Of a stretch of 64,000 nt of DNA, positions 16,170 to 25,218 are shown piece by piece. The translations under genes were made by a program, and so were the position numbers. The DNA comes from Bacillus sp. NTK074B (GTDB lineage Bacteria > Bacillota > Bacilli > Bacillales > Bacillaceae_B): NCBI RefSeq assembly GCF_017303375.1, contig NZ_JAFKOH010000006.1:231658-295657 (forward strand). The letters run 5' to 3'. The notes beneath the pieces are model-generated. The model had not been told where the DNA came from. It ran no database searches and was given only the letters and a program-made list of their open reading frames with translations. The stretch's first letter is position 1; each line of letters opens with the position of its first letter.

Positions 16170-16340
16170 TTAAAGTAATAAGTCAAATGAATACCCGATT
16201 ACAATGAACGTCATAAAAGTAGTCAGTCCCAAAAGCGTCATCCTATATTCTTTCTCATCGCCTCTCCACTGCATGTAGGCGTCAAATGAAAAGATGACCA
16301 TGATATGTAGCAAAATACCAGATGAATTGGAAAATGTCAT
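16170..16340 (-). CDS. small two-helix membrane protein downstream of rodA
   Basis: 56 residues: MTFSNSSGILLHIMVIFSFD, then AYMQWRGDEKEYRMTLLGLT and a second helix FMTFIVIGYSFDLLL. There is no ribosome site of its own; the ATG overlaps the stop (TAATG) of a short upstream reading frame, so translation probably depends on coupling to that frame. Function unknown. Confidence 0.5.
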   Translation of the reverse strand: MTFSNSSGILLHIMVIFSFDAYMQWRGDEKEYRMTLLGLTTFMTFIVIGYSFDLLL

Positions 16341-16412
16341 TATGAATGATGTTCATAGTCGTCTTCTTCCTGTATGTATTTTTCCAAAAATCCGTCCTGC
16401 TCCTTTTCTCAT
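16340..16412 (-). pseudogene. frameshifted mini-cistron between rodA and the 56-aa gene
   Basis: Directly after the rodA stop, GGGAGG and ATG 16412 start a frame MRKGAGRIFG that soon stops at TGA. A shift of one base within AAAAGGAG yields MRKEQDGFLEKYIQEEDDYE ending at TAA 16340-16342, overlapping the next ATG. The shifted frame looks like a real acidic 23-residue peptide. A one-base insertion, a sequence error or a recoding site would all give this. Confidence 0.4.
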
Positions 16413-17570
16413 CTATTTCCTCCCGAACATATACACATTCGTGGTAGCCGACACGTTATTAATAATGCTTAAGGCGAAGATCGTGCCAAGTACGGAGCTG
16501 CCCCCATAACTGAGCATCGGAAGTGGGATCCCTGTAATCGGGACCAGTCCGATGACCATTCCCACATTTTCAAAGATATGAAAGGTCAGCATGGAGATGA
16601 CGCCGGCCCCGATGAGGATTTCATAGTGACCTTTATTTCTCAGTACGATGGTGATGATTTTATAAATCAACACGAAATACAGGCACAGGACAATGGACGA
16701 TCCGATAAACCCGAATTCCTCTCCAATGACCGTGAAGATAAAATCGGAGTGGGCTTCAGGAACAGCCACTTGCCCGTCGTTAAACCCTTTCCCCGTCATC
16801 TTGCCCGATCCCGATGCTAGGATAGACAATCTCAACTGATAACCTATCCCCTGACCGGTTCCGAACGGATCAAGCCAAGAGTAGATTCGATCCAGCTGAT
16901 ACTGACCCATAAATGCTAACAATATTTCCGGACGGTAAATGAACACCCACACCAGTGAAGCGATACTTGCTACCCCAAGAAATGATAAGAGCATGAGGAT
17001 ATATTTATTGATCCCTGATATAAAAATCATTCCGATCATGATGCACATGATCACCATCCCTGTTCCCGCATCTGGCTGCTTCAGGATCAGCGCCAGGGGT
17101 ATAAAGGTGACGGTCACGACTTTAACCAATAAAAGAGAATCCGAAGACAATGTCCTTTCTTCCACCTTTTCATTATGCCGTGAAATGACATGGGCCAAGA
17201 AAAGAATGAGAAAGACCTTCATGAATTCCGAAGGCTGTAGAGAACCGAATCCAGGGATGGAGAACCATGCCTTCGTCCCTTTAATGATCGGCGCGATGCT
17301 TGAAGGGGCAACCATCAGGAACGCCAGCAACAGGACACCGAATCCATACAAAAATGGGGAGAGCCTCCTCAGCTGTTCAAAATCGAAGTAGTACACGATG
17401 GAAGTCAAGATCGCCCCTCCGATGAACCAGATACTTTGCTTCATGGCGAAATTCTCTTCGTAGGGTAAATATTTTTGCGCACTGTAGATCGAGACGCAAC
17501 TGATGATCATGAACACAAATACAAGAAACATTAAATCCAAATCGAGTTTTTTCCATTTACTGTTTTCCAT
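16413..17570 (-). CDS. FtsW/RodA/SpoVE-family peptidoglycan polymerase (RodA-like)
   Basis: 385 residues with about ten membrane helices. SEDS glycosyltransferases polymerise lipid II into glycan strands together with a class B PBP. Characteristic parts: GTKAWFSIPGFGSLQPSEFMK (about 100-120), KQPDAGTGMV, and GQVAVPEAHSDFIFTVIGEEFG with the conserved Asp of SDFIF, then GLVPITGIPLPMLSYGGSS near the C terminus. RodA rather than FtsW is favoured by the PITGIPLPMLSYGGS segment and RodA-like length; no PBP or div genes flank it, so it may be an extra copy. Start at ATG 17570 (ribosome site AGGGTGG); a GTG at 17582 is possible. Confidence 0.85.
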   Translation of the reverse strand: MENSKWKKLDLDLMFLVFVFMIISCVSIYSAQKYLPYEENFAMKQSIWFIGGAILTSIVYYFDFEQLRRLSPFLYGFGVLLLAFLMVAPSSIAPIIKGTKAWFSIPGFGSLQPSEFMKVFLILFLAHVISRHNEKVEERTLSSDSLLLVKVVTVTFIPLALILKQPDAGTGMVIMCIMIGMIFISGINKYILMLLSFLGVASIASLVWVFIYRPEILLAFMGQYQLDRIYSWLDPFGTGQGIGYQLRLSILASGSGKMTGKGFNDGQVAVPEAHSDFIFTVIGEEFGFIGSSIVLCLYFVLIYKIITIVLRNKGHYEILIGAGVISMLTFHIFENVGMVIGLVPITGIPLPMLSYGGSSVLGTIFALSIINNVSATTNVYMFGRK

Positions 17571-17597
17571 AAACCCACCCACCCTGTCCTTCCAACA

Positions 17598-17945
17598 TTA
17601 CGTTTCTCCCATTCCCGTCCCCAGAATCACTACATACAAAATGGAAACAGTTAATAATACGGCAAACGTTAACCCCACGAGGGCAAACCCGTTTTTTTCA
17701 TTTCGTTTTCTGAGAGCAATGATACTTAAGACAATGGAAATCGGAGCACCGATGAAAAGGGTATAAAAGATCGTATAAACGACGGATCGATCGTGGATGG
17801 TTGAAACGATGAACAAAAGAACAAACAATGCGAGCGGGATTCCAGCTGACACATAACTGAGCCATGAGTATCTTTTCACAGTGATGACCGCCTTTCTAAA
17901 GAACTCTCTTCTTAATAGACGACTGTAGGAGTAAAGAAGTTTCAT
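17598..17945 (-). CDS. small three-helix membrane protein
   Basis: 115 residues: a basic N terminus (YSRLLRREFFRKAVITVKRY), then helices at about 30-48, 54-74 and 86-110. No motif recognised. It is upstream of rodA in the same direction with a 27-base gap, so cotranscription is likely. Confidence 0.6.
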   Translation of the reverse strand: MKLLYSYSRLLRREFFRKAVITVKRYSWLSYVSAGIPLALFVLLFIVSTIHDRSVVYTIFYTLFIGAPISIVLSIIALRKRNEKNGFALVGLTFAVLLTVSILYVVILGTGMGET

Positions 17946-17991
17946 GTTTATCCACTCTTTCCCATTTTAGTAGAAAATCGTGAAAGAATCA

Positions 17992-18020
17992 TTGAATTAT
18001 CGTGAATAATTTGAAATAAT
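17992..18020 (+). promoter_or_regulatory. promoter-family motif for the PdaC-like gene
   Basis: TTGAAT (17992-17997), 17 bases, AATAAT (18015-18020), with TTTGA before and TGGAA after the -10. It is 44 bases before the start codon at 18064. This is the only plus-strand member of the family in the window. Confidence 0.7.
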
Positions 18021-18063
18021 TGGAATTTGATAGATGACTTTTTTCCAGAAAAGAGGATTTGCG

Positions 18064-19410
18064 ATGTTAAAGAAAATTCCCTTTAAGAGGATACGCTGGC
18101 CAGATTGGGTGGTGTTGGCTTTGATGGCTTTTTCATTCGTATATGGCATGACGCAGCTTGTCGCCGCCATTCCATTCGAGCCTGAATCAGGCAGTGCGTC
18201 CCCTGTGACCATTGACTTTAAAACGGAAACCAAGGATGCAGATACGTACACCATGTCCATCAGCATCCCGATGATGGAAGATGAGACCATAAAGAAACCC
18301 ATTCAAGGGTGGATCAATCATGAAAAGGAAGCCTTTTTGGAAGAAGTGAAGGAAAATAAGAGTCAGCTTGGGAATGGCTCCCGGGCCCACCTCATCATTC
18401 AGGCAGACCGCAAGAAATCGACAGACGATACCTTTCATATCCTCTTTCACTCCTATCAGCTCGTCCATGACGTCAGGGGGAAGGAACACGTAAAGACGTT
18501 TACGATCAATGCCGCTGAAAGAAAAATCGTCAAGCTGCCTGATATCATGGATGCGAAAGAAGAGGCGATTAATATGATCCGGAACCGTCTCAAGGGACAC
18601 TCTGATAATAAAGTACAGGAGGCATTACAGAACCCGGAATCTTGGAACTGGACCCTCGACGAGAAAGTGCTCTCCCTGTACTTCAATGATATCCAGGAAG
18701 CCGGACCCACCCCAGTGCGAATTCCCGTTCAATCCATCCTTCCTTATCTCGATAAAAAGACAGCCGGTTCATTGGCAACGGTATCGGTTGAACCTGGTGA
18801 AAAATATGTTGCCCTCACCTTTGATGACGGTCCCGATCCCGACGTCACCCCCAGAATTCTGAAGGTATTGAAGGATCATAACGCACCAGCTACCTTTTTC
18901 ATGCTGGGCAGCCAGGCGGAGAAATACCCGAACGTCGCAAAGGACGTTGCAGGAGCCGGGCATGAAATCGGCAATCACTCGGACCATCACAAGGATTTGA
19001 CGAAGATCGGGGAAGAGCAGATGGTGCAGGAGGTCCGCGCCTCCAGTCAGAAAATCATGATCGCGACGGGCCAGCTTCCCACCGTTCTCCGTCCGCCTTA
19101 TGGGGCAATCAATAAAGAAGTAGAGAAGCTTGCACATGATAACCGTTCCTCCCTCGTCCTCTGGTCCGTCGATTCACTTGATTGGAAATACAAGAATGTG
19201 AATGCCATCCACTCTACTGTTCAGCAGGAAATGGCTCCGGGTGCCATCATCCTCCTTCATGATGTGCATTCCACCACAGCCGATGCACTCCCTGGATTGT
19301 TGACCATGCTTGAGAAGGAAGGATACGAATTCCTCACTGTCTCACAGCTGCAGGCGAGACTCGTTGTAGAAACGGCAGGCCCTTTTTACGGAAATATGAA
19401 AAAGGGATAG
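18064..19410 (+). CDS. membrane-anchored polysaccharide/peptidoglycan deacetylase (PdaC-like)
   Basis: 448 residues: one N-terminal membrane helix (about 15-35), an extracellular DUF4163/DUF3298-like region (about 45-225) and a NodB deacetylase domain (about 235-435). The NodB motifs are complete: LTFDDGPD with the catalytic/metal Asp, HEIGNHSDHHKDL with the two metal His, RPPYGA, and IILLHDVH. This domain order is that of B. subtilis PdaC, which deacetylates MurNAc and confers lysozyme tolerance. Start at 18064 chosen for GAGG seven bases upstream; a further ATG at 18034 lacks a site. Confidence 0.85.
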   Translation: MLKKIPFKRIRWPDWVVLALMAFSFVYGMTQLVAAIPFEPESGSASPVTIDFKTETKDADTYTMSISIPMMEDETIKKPIQGWINHEKEAFLEEVKENKSQLGNGSRAHLIIQADRKKSTDDTFHILFHSYQLVHDVRGKEHVKTFTINAAERKIVKLPDIMDAKEEAINMIRNRLKGHSDNKVQEALQNPESWNWTLDEKVLSLYFNDIQEAGPTPVRIPVQSILPYLDKKTAGSLATVSVEPGEKYVALTFDDGPDPDVTPRILKVLKDHNAPATFFMLGSQAEKYPNVAKDVAGAGHEIGNHSDHHKDLTKIGEEQMVQEVRASSQKIMIATGQLPTVLRPPYGAINKEVEKLAHDNRSSLVLWSVDSLDWKYKNVNAIHSTVQQEMAPGAIILLHDVHSTTADALPGLLTMLEKEGYEFLTVSQLQARLVVETAGPFYGNMKKG

Positions 19411-19437
19411 AGCTGACTAAAGCTCATCCCTTTTCCT
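19399..19437 (+). terminator. bidirectional terminator between convergent genes
   Basis: AAAAGGGAT-A-GAGCT...AAGCTCATCCCTTTT hairpin shared by the end of the deacetylase gene and the end of the minus-strand YdeI-like gene. Confidence 0.85.
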
Positions 19438-20030
19438 TATTCATCATTCATGCCCTTACCGTCCAGTATGTGCTGCACATATTTCTCAACCCTTGATTCC
19501 CGGGTCTTCGATTGTTTCGCTTTTGATATATAAAGGATATATGCTCTCTGACGTCCCGGCGTCAGGTTTTCAAAAGCCGTTTTCAACTCCGGCATGTCAC
19601 TGAATTTTCGTTGAAGTTCATCTGGAACAGGATATTTTTCCGTCTTTTTCAGTTCCACTTCGAGACCTGCTTTTTCAACTTCGATCGCTTCCTGGATATA
19701 CGCTTCCAGGATTGGCTTCATTTCAATGATTTCTTCTGGACTGGTGAACCGGATCTGCCGGGCTGACTGTACATTCTCGGTTTGTTGAATGAGAATCCCT
19801 TGAGGATCCTTGAGTAACACGCCTTTATGAAACAGAAGGGCGCAGTACTCTTTAAATCCATGCATCAACACGATATTTTTCCCCTCTAACGTGTAACAGG
19901 GATGCATCCATTTGATTTCTTCCTCCAGCTCCTCAAATGAAAGGAGGATACTTCTCAGCCGCTCATATTCTTCTTTCCACTGCTTCGCTTTTTTAATAAA
20001 TCCATCAACCTTGCGATTCGGTTTTATCAT
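19437..20030 (-). CDS. YdeI-like protein (DUF1801 plus OmdA-type C terminus)
   Basis: 197 residues. The N-terminal half (FIKKAKQWKEEYERLRSILL, IKWMHPCYTLEGKNIVLMHGFKEYCALLF) is a DUF1801/frataxin-like fold; the C terminus ends with AFENLTPGRQRAYILYISKAKQSKTRESRVEKY, the OmdA motif. Together these define the Bacillus YdeI family, of unknown function, sometimes linked to iron handling by fold only. A frataxin-like Fra gene lies just upstream in the same direction. Confidence 0.8.
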   Translation of the reverse strand: MIKPNRKVDGFIKKAKQWKEEYERLRSILLSFEELEEEIKWMHPCYTLEGKNIVLMHGFKEYCALLFHKGVLLKDPQGILIQQTENVQSARQIRFTSPEEIIEMKPILEAYIQEAIEVEKAGLEVELKKTEKYPVPDELQRKFSDMPELKTAFENLTPGRQRAYILYISKAKQSKTRESRVEKYVQHILDGKGMNDE

Positions 20031-20064
20031 CGTAGAATCCTCCTGACACCTTTTTTCATGCAGT

Positions 20065-20436
20065 CTATTTCCGCCAAAAGCTCGTGAGTTCTGCCTTTTC
20101 CCTCATGTTATATGTAATGATTCCCTCAAGTAATTCGTAATTCACGGGATCTTTCCAGGGCAGGCGAAACAATCCTTTCGTGGCACTATATCCGGCTTCT
20201 TTGATCTGGTCTGCGAAATGTACCATGGTGACTTCTTCAGGCGCTACGCTCACATGATGCTTCGCCGTCGAGATCCCGATGATGAAGGTGCCGTGATCCG
20301 TAAACATCGGTGTATTCCATTTGATGACGGGTTCCATTTGAGGGAAAGTCTCCCGCACCCACGTCAGGATTTCCTCCATCCGCTGGCGATGATCGGGCTG
20401 ATCGATTTCTGCTAAATAAGTAGAAAATGCGTTCAT
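20065..20436 (-). CDS. fra: frataxin-like iron chaperone Fra (YdhG)
   Basis: 123 residues, DUF1801 fold. The line EPVIKWNTPMFTDHGTFIIG and the end GLFRLPWKDPVNYELLEGII...FWRK are near-identical in pattern to B. subtilis Fra, which donates iron to Fe-S cluster and haem assembly. Start at ATG 20436 behind GAGGG; the longer open frame upstream overlaps the previous gene. It follows a GNAT gene by 16 bases, so an operon is likely. Confidence 0.85.
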   Translation of the reverse strand: MNAFSTYLAEIDQPDHRQRMEEILTWVRETFPQMEPVIKWNTPMFTDHGTFIIGISTAKHHVSVAPEEVTMVHFADQIKEAGYSATKGLFRLPWKDPVNYELLEGIITYNMREKAELTSFWRK

Positions 20437-20452
20437 TTTATTTCCCTCTTTT

Positions 20453-20992
20453 CTATGCTTTTCTTCGTAAAACCGTGATAAAACCGTCCAGTATATCATG
20501 GGAGATCGTAAATCCTTTTTTTTGATAGAATGCCAGCGCCTCCTGATTCCCATTCGAGGTGAAGACAAAATAATCCTCGACATCTTCAAACGTTGCGAGC
20601 CACTCCATTGACATGCTGTCCAGGTTCGATCCGATACCGAACTGTCGGTAGCCTTCCTTTATGTAAAATTGAGATAAACAACCTACATTCTCGTTTTGGA
20701 CAGACGAAAGATCGAAAAATTTGGCAAAATCATTTGAATAGGCTTCTTTTGGCGATATGTTGGTATACACATAGGCAATGATCTCTTCATTTTTTTCGGG
20801 ATCTTTGACGATCACAAGATAATTATGGTCGGCATTTTCAATCGATGGAAGCAACCTTGTTTCGAAATTCATGCTGTCGAACCGTTCGGGTGCAATGGAT
20901 GCCTTCGATTTCTGAAAGAGCATCAGCTCATTGCACAGTTCACGGCACGATTCAGCCTGTGATTCCGGAATGACTTCGTACATGAGATGCAT
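20453..20992 (-). CDS. GNAT-family N-acetyltransferase
   Basis: 179 residues with the C-terminal half of a GNAT fold: SQFYIKEGYRQFGIGSNLDSM (acetyl-CoA binding loop, R-Q-F-G-I-G) followed by FVFTSNGNQEALAFYQKKGF. Acetyl acceptor unknown. GGAGG precedes the ATG by ten bases. Upstream of fra in the same direction. Confidence 0.8.
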   Translation of the reverse strand: MHLMYEVIPESQAESCRELCNELMLFQKSKASIAPERFDSMNFETRLLPSIENADHNYLVIVKDPEKNEEIIAYVYTNISPKEAYSNDFAKFFDLSSVQNENVGCLSQFYIKEGYRQFGIGSNLDSMSMEWLATFEDVEDYFVFTSNGNQEALAFYQKKGFTISHDILDGFITVLRRKA

Positions 20993-21088
20993 TTCTCTAT
21001 TACCTCCACATACACAATCTGATCCTTCTATTATCTTCTCTTTCCCTTTCCTGTTTTCCTCTGAGAAATCATCGATAGCCTACAGAAT

Positions 21089-21256
21089 TTATTCCCCTTT
21101 AAAACATTCTTCACATAAAAACGTACCTTCATTATTCAGATAAGCTTTTATTTCAGTCATGCCCTTTCTTTCGGGGTATCTCATCTTTATATAGACAACG
21201 TCATTTCCTTTTATTTCTCTCTCGCATTGTGCACAAGATGGTTTATTTCCGAACAT
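21089..21256 (-). CDS. small zinc-ribbon-like protein (Fe/Zn tetra-Cys)
   Basis: 55 residues, MFGNKPSCAQCEREIKGNDV ... TFLCEECFKGE: two CxxC knuckles 31 residues apart, a small zinc-binding module. Start at 21256 behind GGAGG six bases upstream. Behind a promoter-family motif (21351-21379). Function unknown; similar tiny treble-clef proteins are common in Bacillus. Confidence 0.65.
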   Translation of the reverse strand: MFGNKPSCAQCEREIKGNDVVYIKMRYPERKGMTEIKAYLNNEGTFLCEECFKGE

Positions 21257-21350
21257 TCTATCCCTCCTTTTCATGATGGTGAAGCTTCAATACTATATCT
21301 ATCACTTTGTGAGTTACCCTTTTACTCCCTATTCATTCTCGATATAGTAA

Positions 21351-21379
21351 ATTATTTCAAATCCCTATCGGTTACTCAA
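21351..21379 (-). promoter_or_regulatory. promoter-family motif for the zinc-ribbon gene
   Basis: TTGAGT (21374-21379), 17 bases, AATAAT (21351-21356), TTTGA before the -10; the TGGAA after it is not conserved here (TTTAC). Confidence 0.6.
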
Positions 21380-21431
21380 GCTTTATCTAGAATAATATTA
21401 GTTCCTCACTCACCCGTAAGCCATGGATCTA

Positions 21432-21470
21432 TAAAAAAATCGATAAGGAAACAGGTCCCTTATCGATTAT
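21432..21470 (-). terminator. terminator of the ars operon
   Basis: AATCGATAAGG...CCTTATCGATT stem followed by seven Ts on the minus strand, 24 bases after the arsC stop. Confidence 0.9.
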
Positions 21471-21493
21471 TCTAATTTTTTTTACAGGGATGA

Positions 21494-21913
21494 TTATTCC
21501 CCTGTTTCCGCAAAACGATGGATTCTTTCCCCTACCTCATCACGTACACGTTGGAAGAATGCCCATTTCTCTTCTTCTGTTCCTTCCGCCTTGGCTGGAT
21601 CATCAAATCCCCAATGTACGCGTTTCACTTGAGGTGGTGTCACCGGACATTTATCCGCCGCATCCCCGCATAGTGTCACGACTAAGTCAGCATTGTTCAA
21701 AATTTCAGGATCGATGATATCGGACGTTTGATTCGTAATATCGATATCGACTTCTTTCATCGCTTTCACTGCATTTGGATTTAAACCGTGTGCTTCGATT
21801 CCTGCACTGTATACGTTCCACTCGTCACCCAAGTGCTTTTTAGCCCAGCCTTCTGCCATTTGGCTCCGGCATGAATTCCCTGTACATAGGAAGTAGATGG
21901 TTTTCTTTGACAT
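21494..21913 (-). CDS. arsC: arsenate reductase, thioredoxin-coupled type
   Basis: 139 residues. Reduces arsenate to arsenite for export. The low-molecular-weight phosphatase loop CTGNSCR gives Cys10 and Cys15, and CGDAADKCP gives Cys82 and Cys89: the Cys10/82/89 relay of the pI258-type enzyme that is recycled by thioredoxin. Full length. Third gene of the arsR-arsB-arsC operon, 24 bases after arsB. Confidence 0.95.
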   Translation of the reverse strand: MSKKTIYFLCTGNSCRSQMAEGWAKKHLGDEWNVYSAGIEAHGLNPNAVKAMKEVDIDITNQTSDIIDPEILNNADLVVTLCGDAADKCPVTPPQVKRVHWGFDDPAKAEGTEEEKWAFFQRVRDEVGERIHRFAETGE

Positions 21914-21937
21914 GTTGAATCTCTCCTTTAATTGTTG

Positions 21938-23227
21938 TTAGATGATTAATAACCAAATATAAAGCCCGACCAGTGTGATGAACAGGGTTGGGATGGTCAG
22001 GATGATCCCTGTTTTAAAGTAGGTTCCCCAAGAGATTCTCACTCCTTTTAATGAAAGGACGTGAAGCCATAATAAAGTGGCCAGTGATCCGATCGGGGTG
22101 ATCTTTGGCCCTAGGTCCGATCCGATGACATTGGCATAGATCAACGCTTCACGCACAACACCCGTCGTGTCCGTACCTGAAATCGCCAGAGCATCGATCA
22201 TCACCGTCGGCATATTGTTCATGATGGACGATAGGATGGCCGCGATGAATCCCATTCCGACCGTGGCAGCAAATAGTCCTTGATCAGCCGTCATCTGGAT
22301 GACATCCGCCAGCACATTCGTCAGTCCTACGTTACGAAGACCATATACGACCACGTACATACCGATGGAGAAGAACACGATGGCCCACGGAGCCCCTTTG
22401 ATGACAGTTGTCGTATTGACGGCTGCACTTCTTCTGGCCATCGCCAAGAAGAAGATGGCCACGATCCCGGCAATAATGGAGACCGGCAGTCCTATAAACT
22501 CGCTTGCCAAATAGCCGGCGAGGAGAATCGACAGCACCACCCAGGAAAGGCGGAACATCTTGATATCCTGTATGGCATCCACTGGTTTCTTAAGCTGAGA
22601 AACATCATAATCCTTTGGGATGCTCTTTCGGAAAAAGAGATAAAGGACCAGGATACTTGCCCCTAATGAAAACAGGTTCGGAACGATCATACGTGAAGCA
22701 AACTCTACAAACCCGATTCCGAAAAAGTCAGCAGACACAATGTTTACCAGGTTACTGACCACTAAAGGCAGGGACGTCGTATCGGCGATGAATCCGCTGG
22801 CAATGATGAACGGGAAGACAAGCTTTTCACTGAAATTCAGGTTCCGTACCATCGCAAGGACGATCGGTGTCAGAATTAGTGCCGCTCCATCATTGGCGAA
22901 AAGTGCCGCCACCACTGCTCCTAAGAGTGAAACGTAGACGAACATCCTCACTCCGTTTCCCTTTGCCGCCCTTGCCATATGCAAAGCAGCCCATTCGAAA
23001 AACCCGATCTCATCAAGGATGAGAGAAATAATGATAATTGCAATAAATGCCAATGTCGCATTCCAGACGATGCCGGTCACATCCACCACATCGCTGAAAT
23101 CGACAACCCCCACAATCAGCGCCAAAATGGCTCCGCCGATTGCGGACCATCCGATGGAAAGCCCTTTAGGCTGCCAAATGACGAACACAAGGGTGATGAG
23201 AAAAATCACAGATGCTAAAATAGTCAT
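21938..23227 (-). CDS. arsB: arsenite efflux membrane protein ArsB
   Basis: 429 residues with about twelve membrane helices. [16 protein letters not shown] (about 112-127) and [17 protein letters not shown] (about 335) are the two conserved half-repeats of the ArsB/NhaD ion-transporter superfamily, and the [19 protein letters not shown] segment is diagnostic of ArsB. Exports arsenite (and antimonite) by proton antiport. Between arsR and arsC in the operon. Confidence 0.95.
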   Translation of the reverse strand: MTILASVIFLITLVFVIWQPKGLSIGWSAIGGAILALIVGVVDFSDVVDVTGIVWNATLAFIAIIIISLILDEIGFFEWAALHMARAAKGNGVRMFVYVSLLGAVVAALFANDGAALILTPIVLAMVRNLNFSEKLVFPFIIASGFIADTTSLPLVVSNLVNIVSADFFGIGFVEFASRMIVPNLFSLGASILVLYLFFRKSIPKDYDVSQLKKPVDAIQDIKMFRLSWVVLSILLAGYLASEFIGLPVSIIAGIVAIFFLAMARRSAAVNTTTVIKGAPWAIVFFSIGMYVVVYGLRNVGLTNVLADVIQMTADQGLFAATVGMGFIAAILSSIMNNMPTVMIDALAISGTDTTGVVREALIYANVIGSDLGPKITPIGSLATLLWLHVLSLKGVRISWGTYFKTGIILTIPTLFITLVGLYIWLLII

Positions 23228-23243
23228 AATTCCTTTTTACCTC

Positions 23244-23591
23244 CTATTGATCACATGAAATGCGTAAGCCCTGCTCCTCCAATTCCTTCAATTTAAAGTC
23301 CTGGTTCGGCAGGTGGTCCAGAAGGCTTTGAATCAGCGGAAAGTATTCACTTTCACGATTAAGGGAGTAAATGATCCATTGACCACGGCGCTTCTCCCTC
23401 ACGATCCCTACATCCTTCAACTTACGGACGTGCTGACTAATAGCAGGCTGACTCGCTTGAAAAATCTCCACAAATTCACATACACAACAATCATTGGTAT
23501 CTAGTATCTTTACCATGGTCAACCGGGTTTTATCCCCTAATAACTTAAGAATGGTCGCGGATTTGTCTATTTCAACCGTCGATGCTTTCAT
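23244..23591 (-). CDS. arsR: arsenic-responsive repressor, ArsR/SmtB family
   Basis: 115 residues. Winged helix with LLGDKTRLTMVKIL (about 18-31), a cysteine motif NDCCVCEFVEIF (about 33-44) equivalent to the ELCVCDL As(III) site, and the recognition helix SQPAISQHVRKLKDVGIV. Binds its operator when arsenite is absent and releases on binding As(III). First gene of the operon; its own operator overlaps the transcription start. RBS GGAGG. Confidence 0.95.
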   Translation of the reverse strand: MKASTVEIDKSATILKLLGDKTRLTMVKILDTNDCCVCEFVEIFQASQPAISQHVRKLKDVGIVREKRRGQWIIYSLNRESEYFPLIQSLLDHLPNQDFKLKELEEQGLRISCDQ

Positions 23592-23602
23592 CCACTCGCC
23601 TC

Positions 23603-23618
23603 CATATATTAATGTATG
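23603..23618. promoter_or_regulatory. probable ArsR operator
   Basis: A 16-bp imperfect dyad, CATATATTAATGTATG (seven of eight pairs match), sits between the -10 box and the arsR ribosome site, where a repressor would block initiation. Confidence 0.7.
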
Positions 23619-23623
23619 CTTAT

Positions 23624-23652
23624 ATAATAGTTCACTTATATATAGATGACAA
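23624..23652 (-). promoter_or_regulatory. ars operon promoter
   Basis: TTGTCA (23647-23652), 17 bases, TATTAT (23624-23629) on the minus strand, 33 bases before arsR. Confidence 0.75.
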
Positions 23653-23682
23653 GGGGTTTTTTGAAAGAGTGTTATTGGGGGA

Positions 23683-23710
23683 AAGAAACCCTGGGGTTGA
23701 TTCCCAGGGA
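23683..23710 (-). terminator. terminator of the sigma/anti-sigma operon
   Basis: CCCTGGG AATCAA CCCCAGGG hairpin followed by TTTCTTT on the minus strand, just after the anti-sigma gene stop. Confidence 0.7.
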
Positions 23711-23718
23711 GAATAGTT

Positions 23719-24591
23719 TTATCCCATCACATCTTTCAACCGATCATTATGCTTTCTCAACCACAACCAAATGATAAATAGAATACTAAAGATGGAGATA
23801 AACAGAATGGGTGGCCAGTAAATGGTCAATGTGCTTGGCCCGTAATAGGTCAATTGATGGTATCTTTCAATCGTCCGTTCATACGATTCTTTGTATTCGA
23901 ACTGCACGATCCAGTTATCGTCTGCCAGGACAACATTCCCCAAGTCATATTCACCAGGGATGATTTCGGCTTTATTAGAGATGATTCCCTCGCTGCCGAA
24001 GACCACTTCCGCCTTTCTATAATCAACGGGGTAGATATTGGTTGGTTCCTCCTTCACTTCCGATGAATTTGCCAGCCATTCTTGCAAATCGTCTGTTTTA
24101 AATACAGCAAGATACTGGAGTTTATCATCATATTGATTGAAGATATCCTGTATCTCACTTTCGTACTCTTCCGCATTCGAAGATGAGTGCAGGGTATGGA
24201 ACACATCCTCCATGATCATGTTTCTTTCACTCTTTACAACAGACAGTTCGTGCAATTCTTTCTTATTTTCATTCATTATCATGATGGAGTTACCAAGAAG
24301 TAGGATTCCAATGAGCAAGAAGATTAGAGCCGAAACGAAGACAGAACGTGTCAGCTTTTTTTGTTCTTGAAAAAAAACGGAAACCTTTTGAAACGGCTTC
24401 TTGGATTCTATTCTCTCCATGACTAGGTCATCCTCTATGTCCTCCCCACTTTTCATATTGATGTATATCTCTCTGCACTCCTTGCATAATGACAGATGCT
24501 CTTGTACGAATTCCCTACTGTCTCCGCTGCATATCTCATCAATATAGGAAGGCAATAAATCCTGCACTATATTACATTTTTTCATGTCCAT
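23719..24591 (-). CDS. membrane anti-sigma factor with zf-HC2 domain
   Basis: About 290 residues: an N-terminal zinc-finger anti-sigma domain (CNIVQDLLPSYIDEICSGDS, then EHLSLCKECR with the HxxxCxxC pattern), a membrane helix (about 82-106), an extracellular domain (about 107-255) and a second C-terminal helix ending LWLRKHND. Holds the upstream ECF sigma factor inactive at the membrane. Overlaps the sigma gene by 20 bases, so translation is coupled. Two adjacent ATGs are possible starts; I chose 24591. Confidence 0.85.
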   Translation of the reverse strand: MDMKKCNIVQDLLPSYIDEICSGDSREFVQEHLSLCKECREIYINMKSGEDIEDDLVMERIESKKPFQKVSVFFQEQKKLTRSVFVSALIFLLIGILLLGNSIMIMNENKKELHELSVVKSERNMIMEDVFHTLHSSSNAEEYESEIQDIFNQYDDKLQYLAVFKTDDLQEWLANSSEVKEEPTNIYPVDYRKAEVVFGSEGIISNKAEIIPGEYDLGNVVLADDNWIVQFEYKESYERTIERYHQLTYYGPSTLTIYWPPILFISIFSILFIIWLWLRKHNDRLKDVMG

Positions 24592-25063
24592 CACCGCTCC
24601 CTTCCTTCAGTTTCAATTTAGCTCTGTAGTACGTCACCCTTGCCCAATTCTCATTCTTCCTTTGTATCTCTCCAATTTCTCTGAAACTCAGGCCCCCAAG
24701 CATTCTCAGTAACAATACCTCTTTATAAGGCTCATTCAGGGAGTGGATATTTCTATAGAGAACCACCTTTTCTTCTGATTGGATGTATTCTGATTCGGGA
24801 GAAGGATGCACAGGAGCGCACTGATCAACTTCCACCTTCTGCCGTTTGCTTTTATCGACATACTTATAATAGGAATGCTTAGCGATCTGGCATAACCAAA
24901 CCGACATCTTACATTCTCCATTAAACCTATCAATGGACCTAACGGCTTGATAAAAAGTTTCCTGTGTCAATTCTTCCGCTACATCCCGATTCCGGCAGAG
25001 AACCATTAAATAACGGAATACTTCATCTGCGTATGTGTGATAAATTTCTTCTAATTCCCCCAA
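24572..25063 (-). CDS. ECF-family RNA polymerase sigma factor
   Basis: 163 residues. Region 2 (FRYLMVLCRNRDVAEELTQETFYQAVRSIDRF, about 16-47) and region 4 (LNEPYKEVLLLRMLGGLSFREIGEIQRKNENWARVTYYRAKLKL, about 108-155) are intact. Starts with TTG at 25063 (GAGGGGG upstream). Forms an operon with the membrane anti-sigma factor. A TGTAAC lies about 45 bases upstream but I saw no convincing ECF -10, so autoregulation is unproven. Confidence 0.85.
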   Translation of the reverse strand: MGELEEIYHTYADEVFRYLMVLCRNRDVAEELTQETFYQAVRSIDRFNGECKMSVWLCQIAKHSYYKYVDKSKRQKVEVDQCAPVHPSPESEYIQSEEKVVLYRNIHSLNEPYKEVLLLRMLGGLSFREIGEIQRKNENWARVTYYRAKLKLKEGSGDGHEKM

Positions 25064-25218
25064 AGGCTTTCCCCCTCTCGTCTATATATCTGTTTATCGA
25101 GTTGTTCGTTACAAAAAAACTAAAGTTTTTATCCACCATAAAAAATAAGCTTGGAAGCCCAAGCCCATTTCTGAATTTCCTCTTTCATCCCAAGCAATGA
25201 GGCTGCATAGCAGTCATA

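Noticed and set aside
22280..22666. 128-codon plus-strand frame opposite arsB
   Set aside because: Antisense shadow of arsB.
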